DNA of 64,000 nt from Myxococcales bacterium (GTDB lineage Bacteria > Myxococcota_A > UBA9160 > UBA4427), in assembly GCA_012960035.1 (NCBI GenBank), contig DUBZ01000112.1:135518-199517 (forward strand). The letters are read 5' to 3'. Under the pieces are notes generated by a model that did no database searches, was not told the DNA's origin, and saw only the letters and a list, made by a program, of their open reading frames with translations. Below, one piece after another: positions 33,172 through 41,570 of the stretch (position 1 is the first letter of the stretch; the number at the start of each line of letters is the position of its first letter). A program made the position numbers and the translations under genes.

Positions 33172-34587
33172 ATGATGAATCAACAACAGAATGATCTCCT
33201 GGCTTCCGTCACGAGACCGAACCCGGTCGAAACCGAGTACAACTTTTCAAGGATCGAAGGCGAGATCCCGCGAGAGCTCAACGGAACGCTCTACCGCAAC
33301 GGCCCCAATCAAAAAACCGAACCCGCCGCCGGCTATTCGGCCATGCATCTTTTCGACGGCGACGCCTTGATCCACGCCATCACCTTCGATGACGGCAAAG
33401 CGCGCTACCGCGGACGCTACGCGCAGACCGACAGCTTCAAGCGCGAGCAAGAAGAAGGTGAATTCGTCACGGGCAGCCTCAACTTCGCCCCAGATCGGGC
33501 GATCGAAAACCCGCCCCCCTTCGTAGCTCCGAACACCAACATTGTGCCCCACGGCGGCCGACTCTTTGCTCTCGTCGAAAACGCCCCGCCTTTCGAAATG
33601 GACCCAAAGACCCTCGATTCGAAGGGTTTGTGGGACTACGACGGCAAGATGCTCGGCATGTCCACTACCGCGCACCCGAAAATCGATCAAAAAACAGGGC
33701 AGATGTGGATCCACGGATATCAGCCCATCGAGCCGTACATCCAGCTCTATGTCGTCGAACTCGATGGCAGTGTTTCCCTCGCTGAATCTCACGATGCGCC
33801 GTGGCCCTCGATGATGCACGACTTCGCGATCACCGAGAACTACGTGATCTTTCCGCTTGGAAGCATCCACTTCGATCTTGCCCCGATGCTCACTGGGGGG
33901 CGCTTCAGCGATGCCATTTCGGGTCACGCCGATCGCAACATGATGTTCGGTATCCGAAAGCGCGAAGCCGGTAGCGAAATCAAATGGATCGAAGGTCCTT
34001 CGTCTGGCTACATGTTCCACCCCAGCAACGCGTATGAAGAAGATGGAAAAATCTTCATGGACGCCTGCACGTATGAGGACCCGCAGGCTTTGATCAACAG
34101 CCTCGACATCATCCGCAGTGGCGGCGACCCGCGCGGCTTCATCGCACATCCGTACCTCTACGAATTCGACCTTGCGTCGGACACTTGCAAGGAATCGAAG
34201 TTGTCAGACATTTCGGCCGAGTTCCCGCGCATCGACGACCGCCTGATCGGTTACAAAAACCGGTGGGGCTACGCTGGCACCGCCGAGCCTAGCGACGATG
34301 CGGCCGGGCTCTTTCGCCGGATTACCAAGTATGACCGCACCGGGGGACCGTCGGTCAATCGTGAAGTCGTCGAAGGACAGTGGGTTGGTGAACCCGTCTT
34401 TGTGCCCCGCACTCCGGACGCCGAAGAAGACGACGGGTTCATCTTGAACCTGGTCCACGACACCAACAAGGACGAGACTGCAATCGACGTGCTCGATGCC
34501 CGCGCGATCGACAGCGCCCCGCTCGCCCGCCTATGGCTGGAAGAACGGATCCCGCTCGGCTTCCATGGGAACTGGCTCCAGGCCTAA
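33172..34587 (+). CDS. Carotenoid-cleavage-oxygenase family protein
   Basis: A 471-aa seven-bladed propeller enzyme of the carotenoid oxygenase/RPE65/lignostilbene dioxygenase family. The four Fe(II)-binding His are visible: His168 (TTAHPKID), His216 (SMMHDFAI), His283 (YMFHPSN) and His465 (LGFHGNWLQA). The start ELNGTLYRNGPNQ and HLFDGDALIHAITF are family landmarks. It would cleave a C=C bond in a carotenoid, apocarotenoid or stilbene-like compound with O2. GGAACACATG gives the start at 33172. It follows the TetR gene by 63 bp and precedes a crotonase and an MBL-fold gene. Confidence 0.92.
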   Translation: MMNQQQNDLLASVTRPNPVETEYNFSRIEGEIPRELNGTLYRNGPNQKTEPAAGYSAMHLFDGDALIHAITFDDGKARYRGRYAQTDSFKREQEEGEFVTGSLNFAPDRAIENPPPFVAPNTNIVPHGGRLFALVENAPPFEMDPKTLDSKGLWDYDGKMLGMSTTAHPKIDQKTGQMWIHGYQPIEPYIQLYVVELDGSVSLAESHDAPWPSMMHDFAITENYVIFPLGSIHFDLAPMLTGGRFSDAISGHADRNMMFGIRKREAGSEIKWIEGPSSGYMFHPSNAYEEDGKIFMDACTYEDPQALINSLDIIRSGGDPRGFIAHPYLYEFDLASDTCKESKLSDISAEFPRIDDRLIGYKNRWGYAGTAEPSDDAAGLFRRITKYDRTGGPSVNREVVEGQWVGEPVFVPRTPDAEEDDGFILNLVHDTNKDETAIDVLDARAIDSAPLARLWLEERIPLGFHGNWLQA

Positions 34588-34747
34588 CGCAAAACGCGAA
34601 CAGGCCACGCGCACGGGGACCTTGCAATGGGTCCACGAATCAGCGAAAACTCGAAACCCGGTGTCGCGCGTCTGCGCTGCATCGGGTTTTGATTTCCGAC
34701 CCGCACAATTCCCATGCCCCCAACCGCACGATGACAAGGAACCCGCC

Positions 34748-35581
34748 ATGAGCAACGACGCAGTCTTGATTGACGAACCCATCCCCGGCGTGAGGCGCAT
34801 CACGCTTAATCGTCCGGAAAAACGAAACGCGCTCAATCACGACATGCGCGGCGGCATCCTGGACGGACTCGAAGAAGCAGATCAAGATCCATCGGTACGC
34901 GTGATGATCGTGCGCGGAGCGGGCAAGTGCTTTTCTTCGGGCTACGACCTTGGCGATGGCAACGATGGCCAAGATCATCCGTGGTACACCCCGCCTGGTG
35001 ACGGACACTGGCCACGCCACGTGACGCAAGGTTGGATGCGAATTTGGGAATTTGGCAAGCCCGTGATCGCCCAGGTGCACGGCTATTGCTTGGCGGGCGG
35101 CAGCGAACTCGCCACCTGCTGTGATCTTGTCTACATGTCCGATGATGCAGAAATGGGTTATCCCGCCGTTCGTTTTGGTGTCCCGGACAATCACTTCCAC
35201 GCTTGGTTCGTCGGCATGCGCAAAGCCATGGAAATGATGATCACCGGCGACTCGCTGAGTGCCGAAGAATGCGTCCAACTCGGTTGGGCGAACGGGAGTG
35301 TTCCCGCCGACGAACTCGAGGCCAAGGTCCTCGACGTCGCCCGGCGGGTGATGAGCGTCCCCGCTGACCTCGTGCAACTCAACAAGCGAGTGGTACATCG
35401 TCAAATGGAAATCATGGGACTTCACACGGGGATACGAGCCGGGTCAGAGTTATGCGCCCTCGGCACCCACCAACAAAGCATGCACGAGTTCATGGCGCGC
35501 ACAAAAGACCAGGGGCTCAAGGCTGCCCTCCAGGACCGCGACCAACCGTTTGGCGACTACCGGACCAAGGACGATCAATGA
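34748..35581 (+). CDS. Enoyl-CoA hydratase/isomerase (crotonase)
   Basis: A 277-aa crotonase. It shows RRITLNRPEKRNALNHDM, MIVRGAGKCFSSGYDLGDG, AQVHGYCLAGGSELATCCD for the oxyanion hole and MGYPAVRFGVPDNHFHAWFV. The insertion GQDHPWYTPPGDGHWPRHV and the H-F-H-A motif are unusual, and the expected catalytic Glu positions are not obvious. The substrate may be atypical (bulky acyl-CoA). Its stop codon overlaps the next start (ATGA at 35578-35581), so it is translationally coupled to the MBL-fold gene. AAGGAACCCGCC precedes the ATG. Confidence 0.88.
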   Translation: MSNDAVLIDEPIPGVRRITLNRPEKRNALNHDMRGGILDGLEEADQDPSVRVMIVRGAGKCFSSGYDLGDGNDGQDHPWYTPPGDGHWPRHVTQGWMRIWEFGKPVIAQVHGYCLAGGSELATCCDLVYMSDDAEMGYPAVRFGVPDNHFHAWFVGMRKAMEMMITGDSLSAEECVQLGWANGSVPADELEAKVLDVARRVMSVPADLVQLNKRVVHRQMEIMGLHTGIRAGSELCALGTHQQSMHEFMARTKDQGLKAALQDRDQPFGDYRTKDDQ

Positions 35582-36483
35582 TCGCAGACTGGGGCGAACA
35601 GGAGCGACGCTTGAGCGAGCATGTCAGCGTGCTCGTTGGAACAGACACCGGCAAGTATCCCTCTGGCAATTCGCTCTTGGTGCGCGGGACGCGTGAGGCG
35701 ATTGTGATCGATCCCTCCGTGGATGTCGTTGCGAAAGGCGGCGCCCCGATCGCAATCGACGCCGTCATCAACAGCCACGCCCACGAAGACCACATCCCGG
35801 GCAACGGCTTATTCAGCGACGCCCGGGTGCACGTCCATGACGCGGACCTGCCCGGTGTGCAAACCCTCGACGGTTTGATGGATATCTACGGGTTCGAGGG
35901 TGAAGCGCGCGACGGGTTCAAAAAGGTGGTCGTTGAAGAATTCAACTTCGCACCCCGCCCCGATGCCCATGGGTTCTCGGACGGCGCGGTCTTCGACCTC
36001 GGCGAAACAAAAATCGAAGCCGTCCACTTGCCCGGACATACACGCGGTCACAGTGGCTTTCGCATCTCAGAAGGCGTGTTTTTTCTTTCCGACATCGACC
36101 TCACCGGCTTCGGGCCCTACTACGGAGATGTGTGGAGCGACCTCGAAGATTTCGAAGAGAGTCTGCGTAAAGTCCGTGACGAAGACGCCGACTTCTACGT
36201 GACCTTCCACCACAAAGGTGTGATCGAGGGTCGCAAAAGCTTCCTCGAGTTACTCGATACATTCGGTGCAGTGATCACTCGGCGGCACGATGCGATGCTC
36301 GACTTCCTTGCTGAACCACAGAGCATCGAAGACATGGTCGAACGTCGCTTTATCTACCGGCCGCATGTGAAGTCCGTCTTTGCCGACCAGGTCGAACACC
36401 GAAGCGCATTCTTGCACTTGCAGCGGATGCAGACCCGGGGCGAAGTCAAAGAAGTCGAAACCGGTCGATTCCAGCGCGTCTGA
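35578..36483 (+). CDS. Metallo-beta-lactamase-fold hydrolase
   Basis: A 301-aa MBL-fold protein with the metal motif INSHAHEDHIPGN (His67, His69, Asp71, His72), then VHLPGHTRGHSGFRIS giving the next His, FLSDIDLTGFGPYYGD with the bridging Asp, and YVTFHHKGVIEG for the last His. The GHT-R-GHS variant is found in glyoxalase-II/lactonase-like hydrolases. It overlaps the crotonase by 4 bp, so both are made together; a thioesterase or lactonase step after hydration is plausible but unproven. There is no signal peptide. Confidence 0.88.
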   Translation: MIADWGEQERRLSEHVSVLVGTDTGKYPSGNSLLVRGTREAIVIDPSVDVVAKGGAPIAIDAVINSHAHEDHIPGNGLFSDARVHVHDADLPGVQTLDGLMDIYGFEGEARDGFKKVVVEEFNFAPRPDAHGFSDGAVFDLGETKIEAVHLPGHTRGHSGFRISEGVFFLSDIDLTGFGPYYGDVWSDLEDFEESLRKVRDEDADFYVTFHHKGVIEGRKSFLELLDTFGAVITRRHDAMLDFLAEPQSIEDMVERRFIYRPHVKSVFADQVEHRSAFLHLQRMQTRGEVKEVETGRFQRV

Positions 36484-36535
36484 TATCGCGCGGCGTTTCA
36501 CGACACAGTTCGAGCCGATGCTTCGAGCAACCCGC

Positions 36536-37330
36536 TCAAGTACACAACGCAAGCTGACGGCTATGCGCGAGAAGCGTGCCATCTGCCGTCCACAGCTCTC
36601 CGTCTTCTTCCAGATAGCCGCCGCTGGCGTGCCGGGTTGTAAAGCGAGTCAGAATCCAGTCGCCGGGGTTCCAGGTCGCCTTGGCGAGCATCGCTCGGAT
36701 GTGGACCGTCAAGTCGACAGTCGGGACCGCCATCGGGACCGACGTCGTCGCGAAAATCGGTGGCGGTAATGCATCCGCCATCGCGACGATCATCGCCCCG
36801 TCGAGGGGCCGATGGGTCGCTGGACGGATCCACCAAGTCATGTCCATCGGACCTTCGCCACCAAACGAGATATTGCTCGCATTGCGAATGTCCCACTCTT
36901 TATGGATCGCGAGCGAGGGCCCTTTGCGAACCAGGCCGATTTTGTCGCACTCATCGAGCGGAGCCGCTTTCGGCAATGACCACGTCGTAAGTTCAATGCC
37001 CTCTCGCTCACCGCCCCAGGCACCGGTGGCAAGCAGGATCGGCTTCGCGTTTTGGGTCATCTTCAAGCGCAAGTAAGCAACCGAACGGCCGAGCTGCTCT
37101 ACGACGACCTCAATGTTCGCGGGGCCTTGTTTGGGCGGACGCAGGTAGTGGACCGTGAGACTGCGCAGCTGCCTCGACGGATCATCGAGATGGGCACCCC
37201 CCGCCTGGGTGAGGAGTGCAGCGAGGTAGCCACCGTTGGGCCCAGCCACGATCCAATGATTCGGACTGATGTCGCAAGTGTATTGCCCCGGGCTGATGCA
37301 GGTGACCGCTGTGTCTTCGTCGAATGGCAT
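36536..37330 (-). CDS. Acyl-CoA thioesterase, double hot-dog (TesB-like)
   Basis: A 264-aa protein. The N-terminal hot dog reads YTCDISPNHWIVAGPNGGYL, AALLTQAGG and RSLTVHYLRPPKQGPANIEV. The C-terminal one has MTWWIRPATHRPLDGAMIVA, MADALPPPIFA and VPTVDLTVHIRA. This matches the thioesterase-like superfamily (4HBT_3, TesB type), which hydrolyses acyl-CoAs to free acids. The start at ATG 37330 has AAGGGAAAG directly before it. It is transcribed against the MBL gene and in the same direction as the GST-like gene 139 bp upstream. Confidence 0.85.
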   Translation of the reverse strand: MPFDEDTAVTCISPGQYTCDISPNHWIVAGPNGGYLAALLTQAGGAHLDDPSRQLRSLTVHYLRPPKQGPANIEVVVEQLGRSVAYLRLKMTQNAKPILLATGAWGGEREGIELTTWSLPKAAPLDECDKIGLVRKGPSLAIHKEWDIRNASNISFGGEGPMDMTWWIRPATHRPLDGAMIVAMADALPPPIFATTSVPMAVPTVDLTVHIRAMLAKATWNPGDWILTRFTTRHASGGYLEEDGELWTADGTLLAHSRQLALCT

Positions 37331-37468
37331 TTCTTTCCCTTGAACTTGCATCACATGGGGCGCGTTTGGCGGGCAGAGTCATAGCCATATCGCGTACGAA
37401 GCGCGAGCAGCAGCGCACCGGCATCTTCGCGTTCCGGAAGAACGGCGGGTCAATGCCCAAGCAACGGT

Positions 37469-38509
37469 CTAAAAGAGCGCCTCGCACCCCGTGCCCGCCA
37501 AGATCTTGTCGAGGTCTGCACGGTCGTCGCTGCTCAGCGCCTCGCGTTCATCCCGCAACCAGCCAAGGCACTTCGCTTGATAAGGGAACGTTGGCTGTAC
37601 CCATTTTTCTCCATCAACGATGCAGTCGACTTGTTTGGAGCCACTCGCATGCGCTGCCGCGTTGCCAAGCAAGAAAGGCACGTGCACCCGGCCCACCTCG
37701 GTGAGCAAGGCGCGCAACGTGTCGGGCACAGTGTCCCGGGTGATCCAGTCGTCATCGGTGACCGGGAGGCCGCTCAAGTCTTCCGTGTCTTCCGTCCAAC
37801 CGTAAACTCGCGGCGCATTGGCGACCGTAATAGCAGAAGGCGTAGGGTCGAAAAGAGCAAGCTGCGTCAGCTGACCGTAACAACCGTAGTCCCCGGTCCC
37901 GGGTCTATTGCCGAGTAAGAAGGGCATGGTCTGCAGATGTGCGTCGAACAAACTCAAGAAACGCACGTAACTAGCTTCGATAATTGGCGCGGTTGTTTCG
38001 TTCGAGCCAACCACGTAGATCCGTGAAACCTGTAGCTCGCCGATGCGCTTTGAAAATGGCGCGACCTGTTCGTCGGTCACGTCGACCTTCGAGTAAAACG
38101 GCAAGATCGAAGCCGCTTTGTCGATGTCGCTTTGATGAGCCCAGCGAAAGTGGAACATGCACTTGGTCAACCATTCATCGCCGTAGTCTTCGAGCAAGAA
38201 GTCGATAAAGCGAATCACCGGGTCGGTGGGCAAAACCGATCGCCCAGAATATTCGCGTTCGAAGCGACGAATAAGCGGAGTCGAATCTGTGACGGCAACA
38301 GTCTCACCATTTTCGTTCGGCAGATAAAAGGTTGGAAGCAAACCAACCTTGGGCTTTGGCAGAGAAGCAAACTCTGCAGAGCTCTGGCGAATGATGCGGT
38401 ACGGGATCCCGCGAAAGCGAAGCAGTGCGCGCATCTTTCTCGTATAGGGCGAACCGGCCACGCCCATGATCCGGAGAGGTTCGGTGATTTCGCTGGCGGG
38501 GATGGGCAT
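37469..38509 (-). CDS. Glutathione S-transferase N-domain protein
   Basis: A 346-aa protein. The N-terminus is a thioredoxin-like GST domain (MGVAGSPYTRKMRALLRFRG, IPYRIIRQ, GLLPTFYLPNENGETVAVTD, STPLIRRFEREY). A long helical C-terminal part carries LEDYGDEWLTKCMFHFRWAH and MPFLLGNRPGTGDYGCYGQL, the usual GST_C pattern for this large bacterial group. S-P-Y-T-R-K may supply the thiol-activating residue. It is larger than ordinary GSTs by about 120 residues. ATG 38509 is preceded by AGAGGAATTCAA. The substrate is unknown; it may detoxify epoxides or cleave thioethers. Confidence 0.8.
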   Translation of the reverse strand: MPIPASEITEPLRIMGVAGSPYTRKMRALLRFRGIPYRIIRQSSAEFASLPKPKVGLLPTFYLPNENGETVAVTDSTPLIRRFEREYSGRSVLPTDPVIRFIDFLLEDYGDEWLTKCMFHFRWAHQSDIDKAASILPFYSKVDVTDEQVAPFSKRIGELQVSRIYVVGSNETTAPIIEASYVRFLSLFDAHLQTMPFLLGNRPGTGDYGCYGQLTQLALFDPTPSAITVANAPRVYGWTEDTEDLSGLPVTDDDWITRDTVPDTLRALLTEVGRVHVPFLLGNAAAHASGSKQVDCIVDGEKWVQPTFPYQAKCLGWLRDEREALSSDDRADLDKILAGTGCEALF

Positions 38510-38707
38510 TTGAATTCCTCTGTTGCGGGGAGACGCCATGTCGCGATGAATTGGCATTCACAATGCCACAAGCTAAGCCCCATGAAAAGCGGTCCACCGC
38601 GATCGCGCGAAACGCGCACGGCGGCCAGGTAGACGTCGTTCCGTGATATTCTTCTGCCAGAAGACTAGACACAGCGTTTGGTCATTGCGTAAAGAGCGAA
38701 CCACCCA

Positions 38708-39616
38708 ATGCCGCCCACCTCCAGACCGACGCGCGCCGTATGGGACACCGTCGCCGCCCCTCATCGCTTGAACCTTGGCCTGCATGCGATGGAAGCGAGC
38801 GAGCCGTGGCTCGTTATCGACGATGACTACATCCAAGACCTCGCCGAGAAACATCGCTTGCTCCGAGACGAGCGGGGCCAGGTCTTCGTCGAACTCGAGA
38901 GCTCACGCGCGGCCCAAGCCGAAGCGCGCAAGAGAGTCATTGAAACTCTGCTCACCCACTACGCCAATGAATTCGAACTCAATGGCAGCCAGTTCTGCAT
39001 TCGCGCCACGGGCGAGGAATTCGATTTAACCGAGCCGCACACGCCGCCCCTTGAAGTCGCGGCGCGCTGCACCCAAGAAGACCTCGTCGTGATGGAGGAA
39101 CGTCCGGAAGGCTGGTGTCTGACCGCAGCCTCGGTTTGCTTCCCCACCCGCTGGGACCTGCCAACGCAACTCGGCCTTCCCATGACCGCGATTCACGAGC
39201 GCGTGCCCGGATACCAGGAACAACTCAATGCATCATCCAACCAATTTTTCGACGGCATGAAGCCCGGGCTCGTGTTCAAGCGCGGCAACTGGTCCCTGAT
39301 GGACGACCCCGCACTCTTTCAACCCAGTGGCAAAATGCAGACGCGTGAGCGTTCAGATCTCGACGCATCCAACGCGGGTGAAAAAGTATGGCTCCGCGTT
39401 GAACACCAGACCCTGCAACGGTTGCCCGAGACTGGGGCGATCCTGTTTGGCATTCGGATCCACCGAACGCGCCTCGACGCCGTCGCCGAGACGCCAGATG
39501 CTGCGCGCACCTTACTCGCGGCGATCGACACCATGCACGCCGACATGCAGCTTTACAAATCGTTGGCCCTGGTTCGCGGTGCCGCAACGGCCTACTTGCG
39601 AGACGCCCTCGTCTAG
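38708..39616 (+). CDS. DUF3445 haem-dependent oxidative N-demethylase-like protein
   Basis: A 302-aa protein with the DUF3445 pattern: RLNLGLHAMEASEPWLVIDD, DDYIQDLAEKHRLL, LVVMEERPEGWCLTAASVCF, PTRWDLPTQLGLPMTAIHE, VPGYQEQLNASSNQFFDGMK and RGNWSLMDDPALF. The family includes the alpha subunit of the haem- and O2-dependent dimethylamine monooxygenase (HODM), in which a PAS-like fold binds haem. The beta-gamma partners are not next to it here, so a stand-alone or different redox partner is implied. It is divergent from the GST-like gene. Confidence 0.85.
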   Translation: MPPTSRPTRAVWDTVAAPHRLNLGLHAMEASEPWLVIDDDYIQDLAEKHRLLRDERGQVFVELESSRAAQAEARKRVIETLLTHYANEFELNGSQFCIRATGEEFDLTEPHTPPLEVAARCTQEDLVVMEERPEGWCLTAASVCFPTRWDLPTQLGLPMTAIHERVPGYQEQLNASSNQFFDGMKPGLVFKRGNWSLMDDPALFQPSGKMQTRERSDLDASNAGEKVWLRVEHQTLQRLPETGAILFGIRIHRTRLDAVAETPDAARTLLAAIDTMHADMQLYKSLALVRGAATAYLRDALV

Positions 39617-39620
39617 GGGC

Positions 39621-40487
39621 CTAGACGTCAATGCCGAAGTTGTCTCGGAACCGCTGACTATATTCTTCGTCGCTCATCTCGCCCGAAAGCGTGACGCATT
39701 CCTCGTCGGTCATGTTCTTTCGGCCATTCGCAAGCCCGACCGCGTCCGGCCCGACCGGCCAGCGAAGCTTGTAGGATTCGCAAGTGATGGCTTCCCAGAT
39801 GGTATCGGCGACCGTTTCGGCTGTGGTGCCCAGCTTGAAGCCAGCAGAGAACATCTTCCCGTTTCGACGCATGAGCGTGAAATAGGGAGACGCTTTATCG
39901 AAGCGCGTCGTCTCCTTCGCGTTCTCGAAGATCTTGGTCAACACAACACCTGGCTCAATGTTGACGACCCGAACGCCAAAGGGTTCGAGTTCTCCGGCGA
40001 GCGCTTCGCCGAGACATTCAACCGCCCACTTTGACGCCGAATACGCCACTTGGTTGGGTACCGCGTACAACCCCGCCACAGAAGTGATGTTGACGATGGC
40101 GCCGGTCTTCCGCTCTCGCATCGAGGGGACGACCGCGTTCGTGCAACGCACCACGCCAAAATAGTTGGTCTCGAACATCGACTGATGATCTTCGAGGGGC
40201 GTGATCTCAAAGGGGCTTGCGCCACCGATCCCGGCGTTGTTTACCAGCACGTCAACGGGTCCCGACTCGACGACCTTGGCGAAGGCCTCTTCTACGGAGC
40301 CGTCACTGTTGACGTCGAGCTCGATGATTTCGACCTTTAGGGCTTCCGAGTCGACCACTTCGCGAAGCGCATCGGCTTTGGCGGGGTTGCGCATCCCGGC
40401 GAAGACTCTGTGTCCGCTCCGCGCGAGTCGCAATGTGGTGGCGAGACCGATCCCGCTACTCGTACCCGTAACAACTGCAATTCCCAT
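39621..40487 (-). CDS. Short-chain dehydrogenase/reductase (17-beta-HSD-like)
   Basis: A 288-aa SDR: TGTSSGIG at the N-terminus, VDVLVNNAGIGGASPF, IVNITSVAGLYAVPNQVAYS with the catalytic Ser and Tyr, and ASKWAVECLGEALAGEL with Lys. The C-terminal extension includes LRWPVGPDAVGLANGRKNM and EEYSQRFRDNFGIDV, as in retinol-dehydrogenase/17-beta-HSD-like bacterial SDRs. It would interconvert a hydroxyl and a keto group on a hydrophobic substrate. It is convergent with the DUF3445 gene, with only 4 bp between stops. ATG 40487 follows GGTGGGGG. Confidence 0.88.
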   Translation of the reverse strand: MGIAVVTGTSSGIGLATTLRLARSGHRVFAGMRNPAKADALREVVDSEALKVEIIELDVNSDGSVEEAFAKVVESGPVDVLVNNAGIGGASPFEITPLEDHQSMFETNYFGVVRCTNAVVPSMRERKTGAIVNITSVAGLYAVPNQVAYSASKWAVECLGEALAGELEPFGVRVVNIEPGVVLTKIFENAKETTRFDKASPYFTLMRRNGKMFSAGFKLGTTAETVADTIWEAITCESYKLRWPVGPDAVGLANGRKNMTDEECVTLSGEMSDEEYSQRFRDNFGIDV

Positions 40488-40862
40488 CGTGCCCCCACCT
40501 TGTAAATGTTAAAGCATTGCGATTCACACAATGCCTAGAAGCCAGCATCTGACACGCACGAGCGTTTTGCAAGCGACTGCCAAGATGAAAGTAAGCCTGC
40601 GTCCTGGAGCCCGACCGACGCGACTTCCGTTGTGATCACACCCAAAGCGCAATTGGCGCCTATCGAGCGTCGCACCAGGCTTCACCTTACTTGACGTGTG
40701 GCGTTTTCCGCTTGGACTCGAGGATTCTGTCTCCCTCGACACCGATCGCTACTTTCCGGATGACTTCCGGAAGCTGAGCACCAATCCGATCCTATAAAAG
40801 TCAACCACCACGAAGTCAATCAGGCAGTGGAAGTGCTGCAGCGCTCGGTACCGCAATGTTCA
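40488..40862. other. Intergenic stretch, possible short 3' coding fragment on plus strand
   Basis: No complete gene is seen in these 375 bp. On the plus strand an open stretch from 40636 to a TAA at 40795-40797 reads APGFTLLDVWRFPLGLEDSV then SLDTDRYFPDDFRKLSTNPI-L. It has good codon composition and looks like the C-terminal end of a protein, but no family was recognised and nothing upstream continues the frame (TGA at 40633). It may be another gene remnant. Confidence 0.3.
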
Positions 40863-41357
40863 TTACGCACCCGCGGCCTGACGCGCACCCATGTGTAGGC
40901 CCAAAACGGTCGACGGATAAACGATCAACCCGGCGAGCACACCGCACCAAAGTCCCTTGAAAATCGCGTATTCGTTCAGAGTCATTTCACTCGTGACGAA
41001 ACCCACCGCGACCAGAAGAAACGCGCTTGCTATGGCACCCGTAACACCGAACACGCCCGAACTCAGCCATCGGTTTTTTCCGGCGAGGTTTTGCATCTTC
41101 TCGGTCAAGACCGCCGCCGCCATGTCGCCCCGACTCGCTTTACGGCGATGAACTTCCATCCCGATCGAAGCGACTGCGGCTGACAAGATAAAACCAGTCG
41201 CGATCAAGTCTGGCCCGAACGACGCCTCGCCCCACATCGCAAGCGTCGCATGTGCGCCCATCAGCCAAAGCGTGATCCCACCGTTGATCGCGAAGTTAAA
41301 GATGAAGTTGGTGATGATGCCTTTACGTACTTCGGTGATCAGCTCAACATCGCTCAT
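40863..41357 (-). CDS. Four-helix integral membrane protein of unknown function
   Basis: A 164-aa protein with four predicted membrane segments: IITNFIFNFAINGGITLWLM, LIATGFILSAAVASIGMEV, VFGVTGAIASAFLLVAVGFV and LWCGVLAGLIVYPSTVLGLH. A short basic loop (HRRKASRGDM) lies between the second and third. The N-terminus MSDVELITEVRKGI is cytoplasmic-like. Strong AAAGGAAG sits before the ATG at 41357. The family is not recognised. It is divergent from the acyl-CoA synthetase gene, with 213 bp between the starts. Confidence 0.7.
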   Translation of the reverse strand: MSDVELITEVRKGIITNFIFNFAINGGITLWLMGAHATLAMWGEASFGPDLIATGFILSAAVASIGMEVHRRKASRGDMAAAVLTEKMQNLAGKNRWLSSGVFGVTGAIASAFLLVAVGFVTSEMTLNEYAIFKGLWCGVLAGLIVYPSTVLGLHMGARQAAGA

Positions 41358-41570
41358 GGGCTGCTTCCTTTGCTCTGCTGGAATCCAGCGCGACGATGAT
41401 GGCCGGGGCTCCGAAGATAAGACCGAACTTTACCGCATTGGATCGACCAAGTTGGGTGTCACAATCCGGCAAGCGCCCTAGACTTCAAGTTTCGTTGCAG
41501 AAGCAATGGAAGACCGGCAACACAACGCCACGGAACGTTCGAGCCATTGACGAGGGAGCGAGACGAAGCT

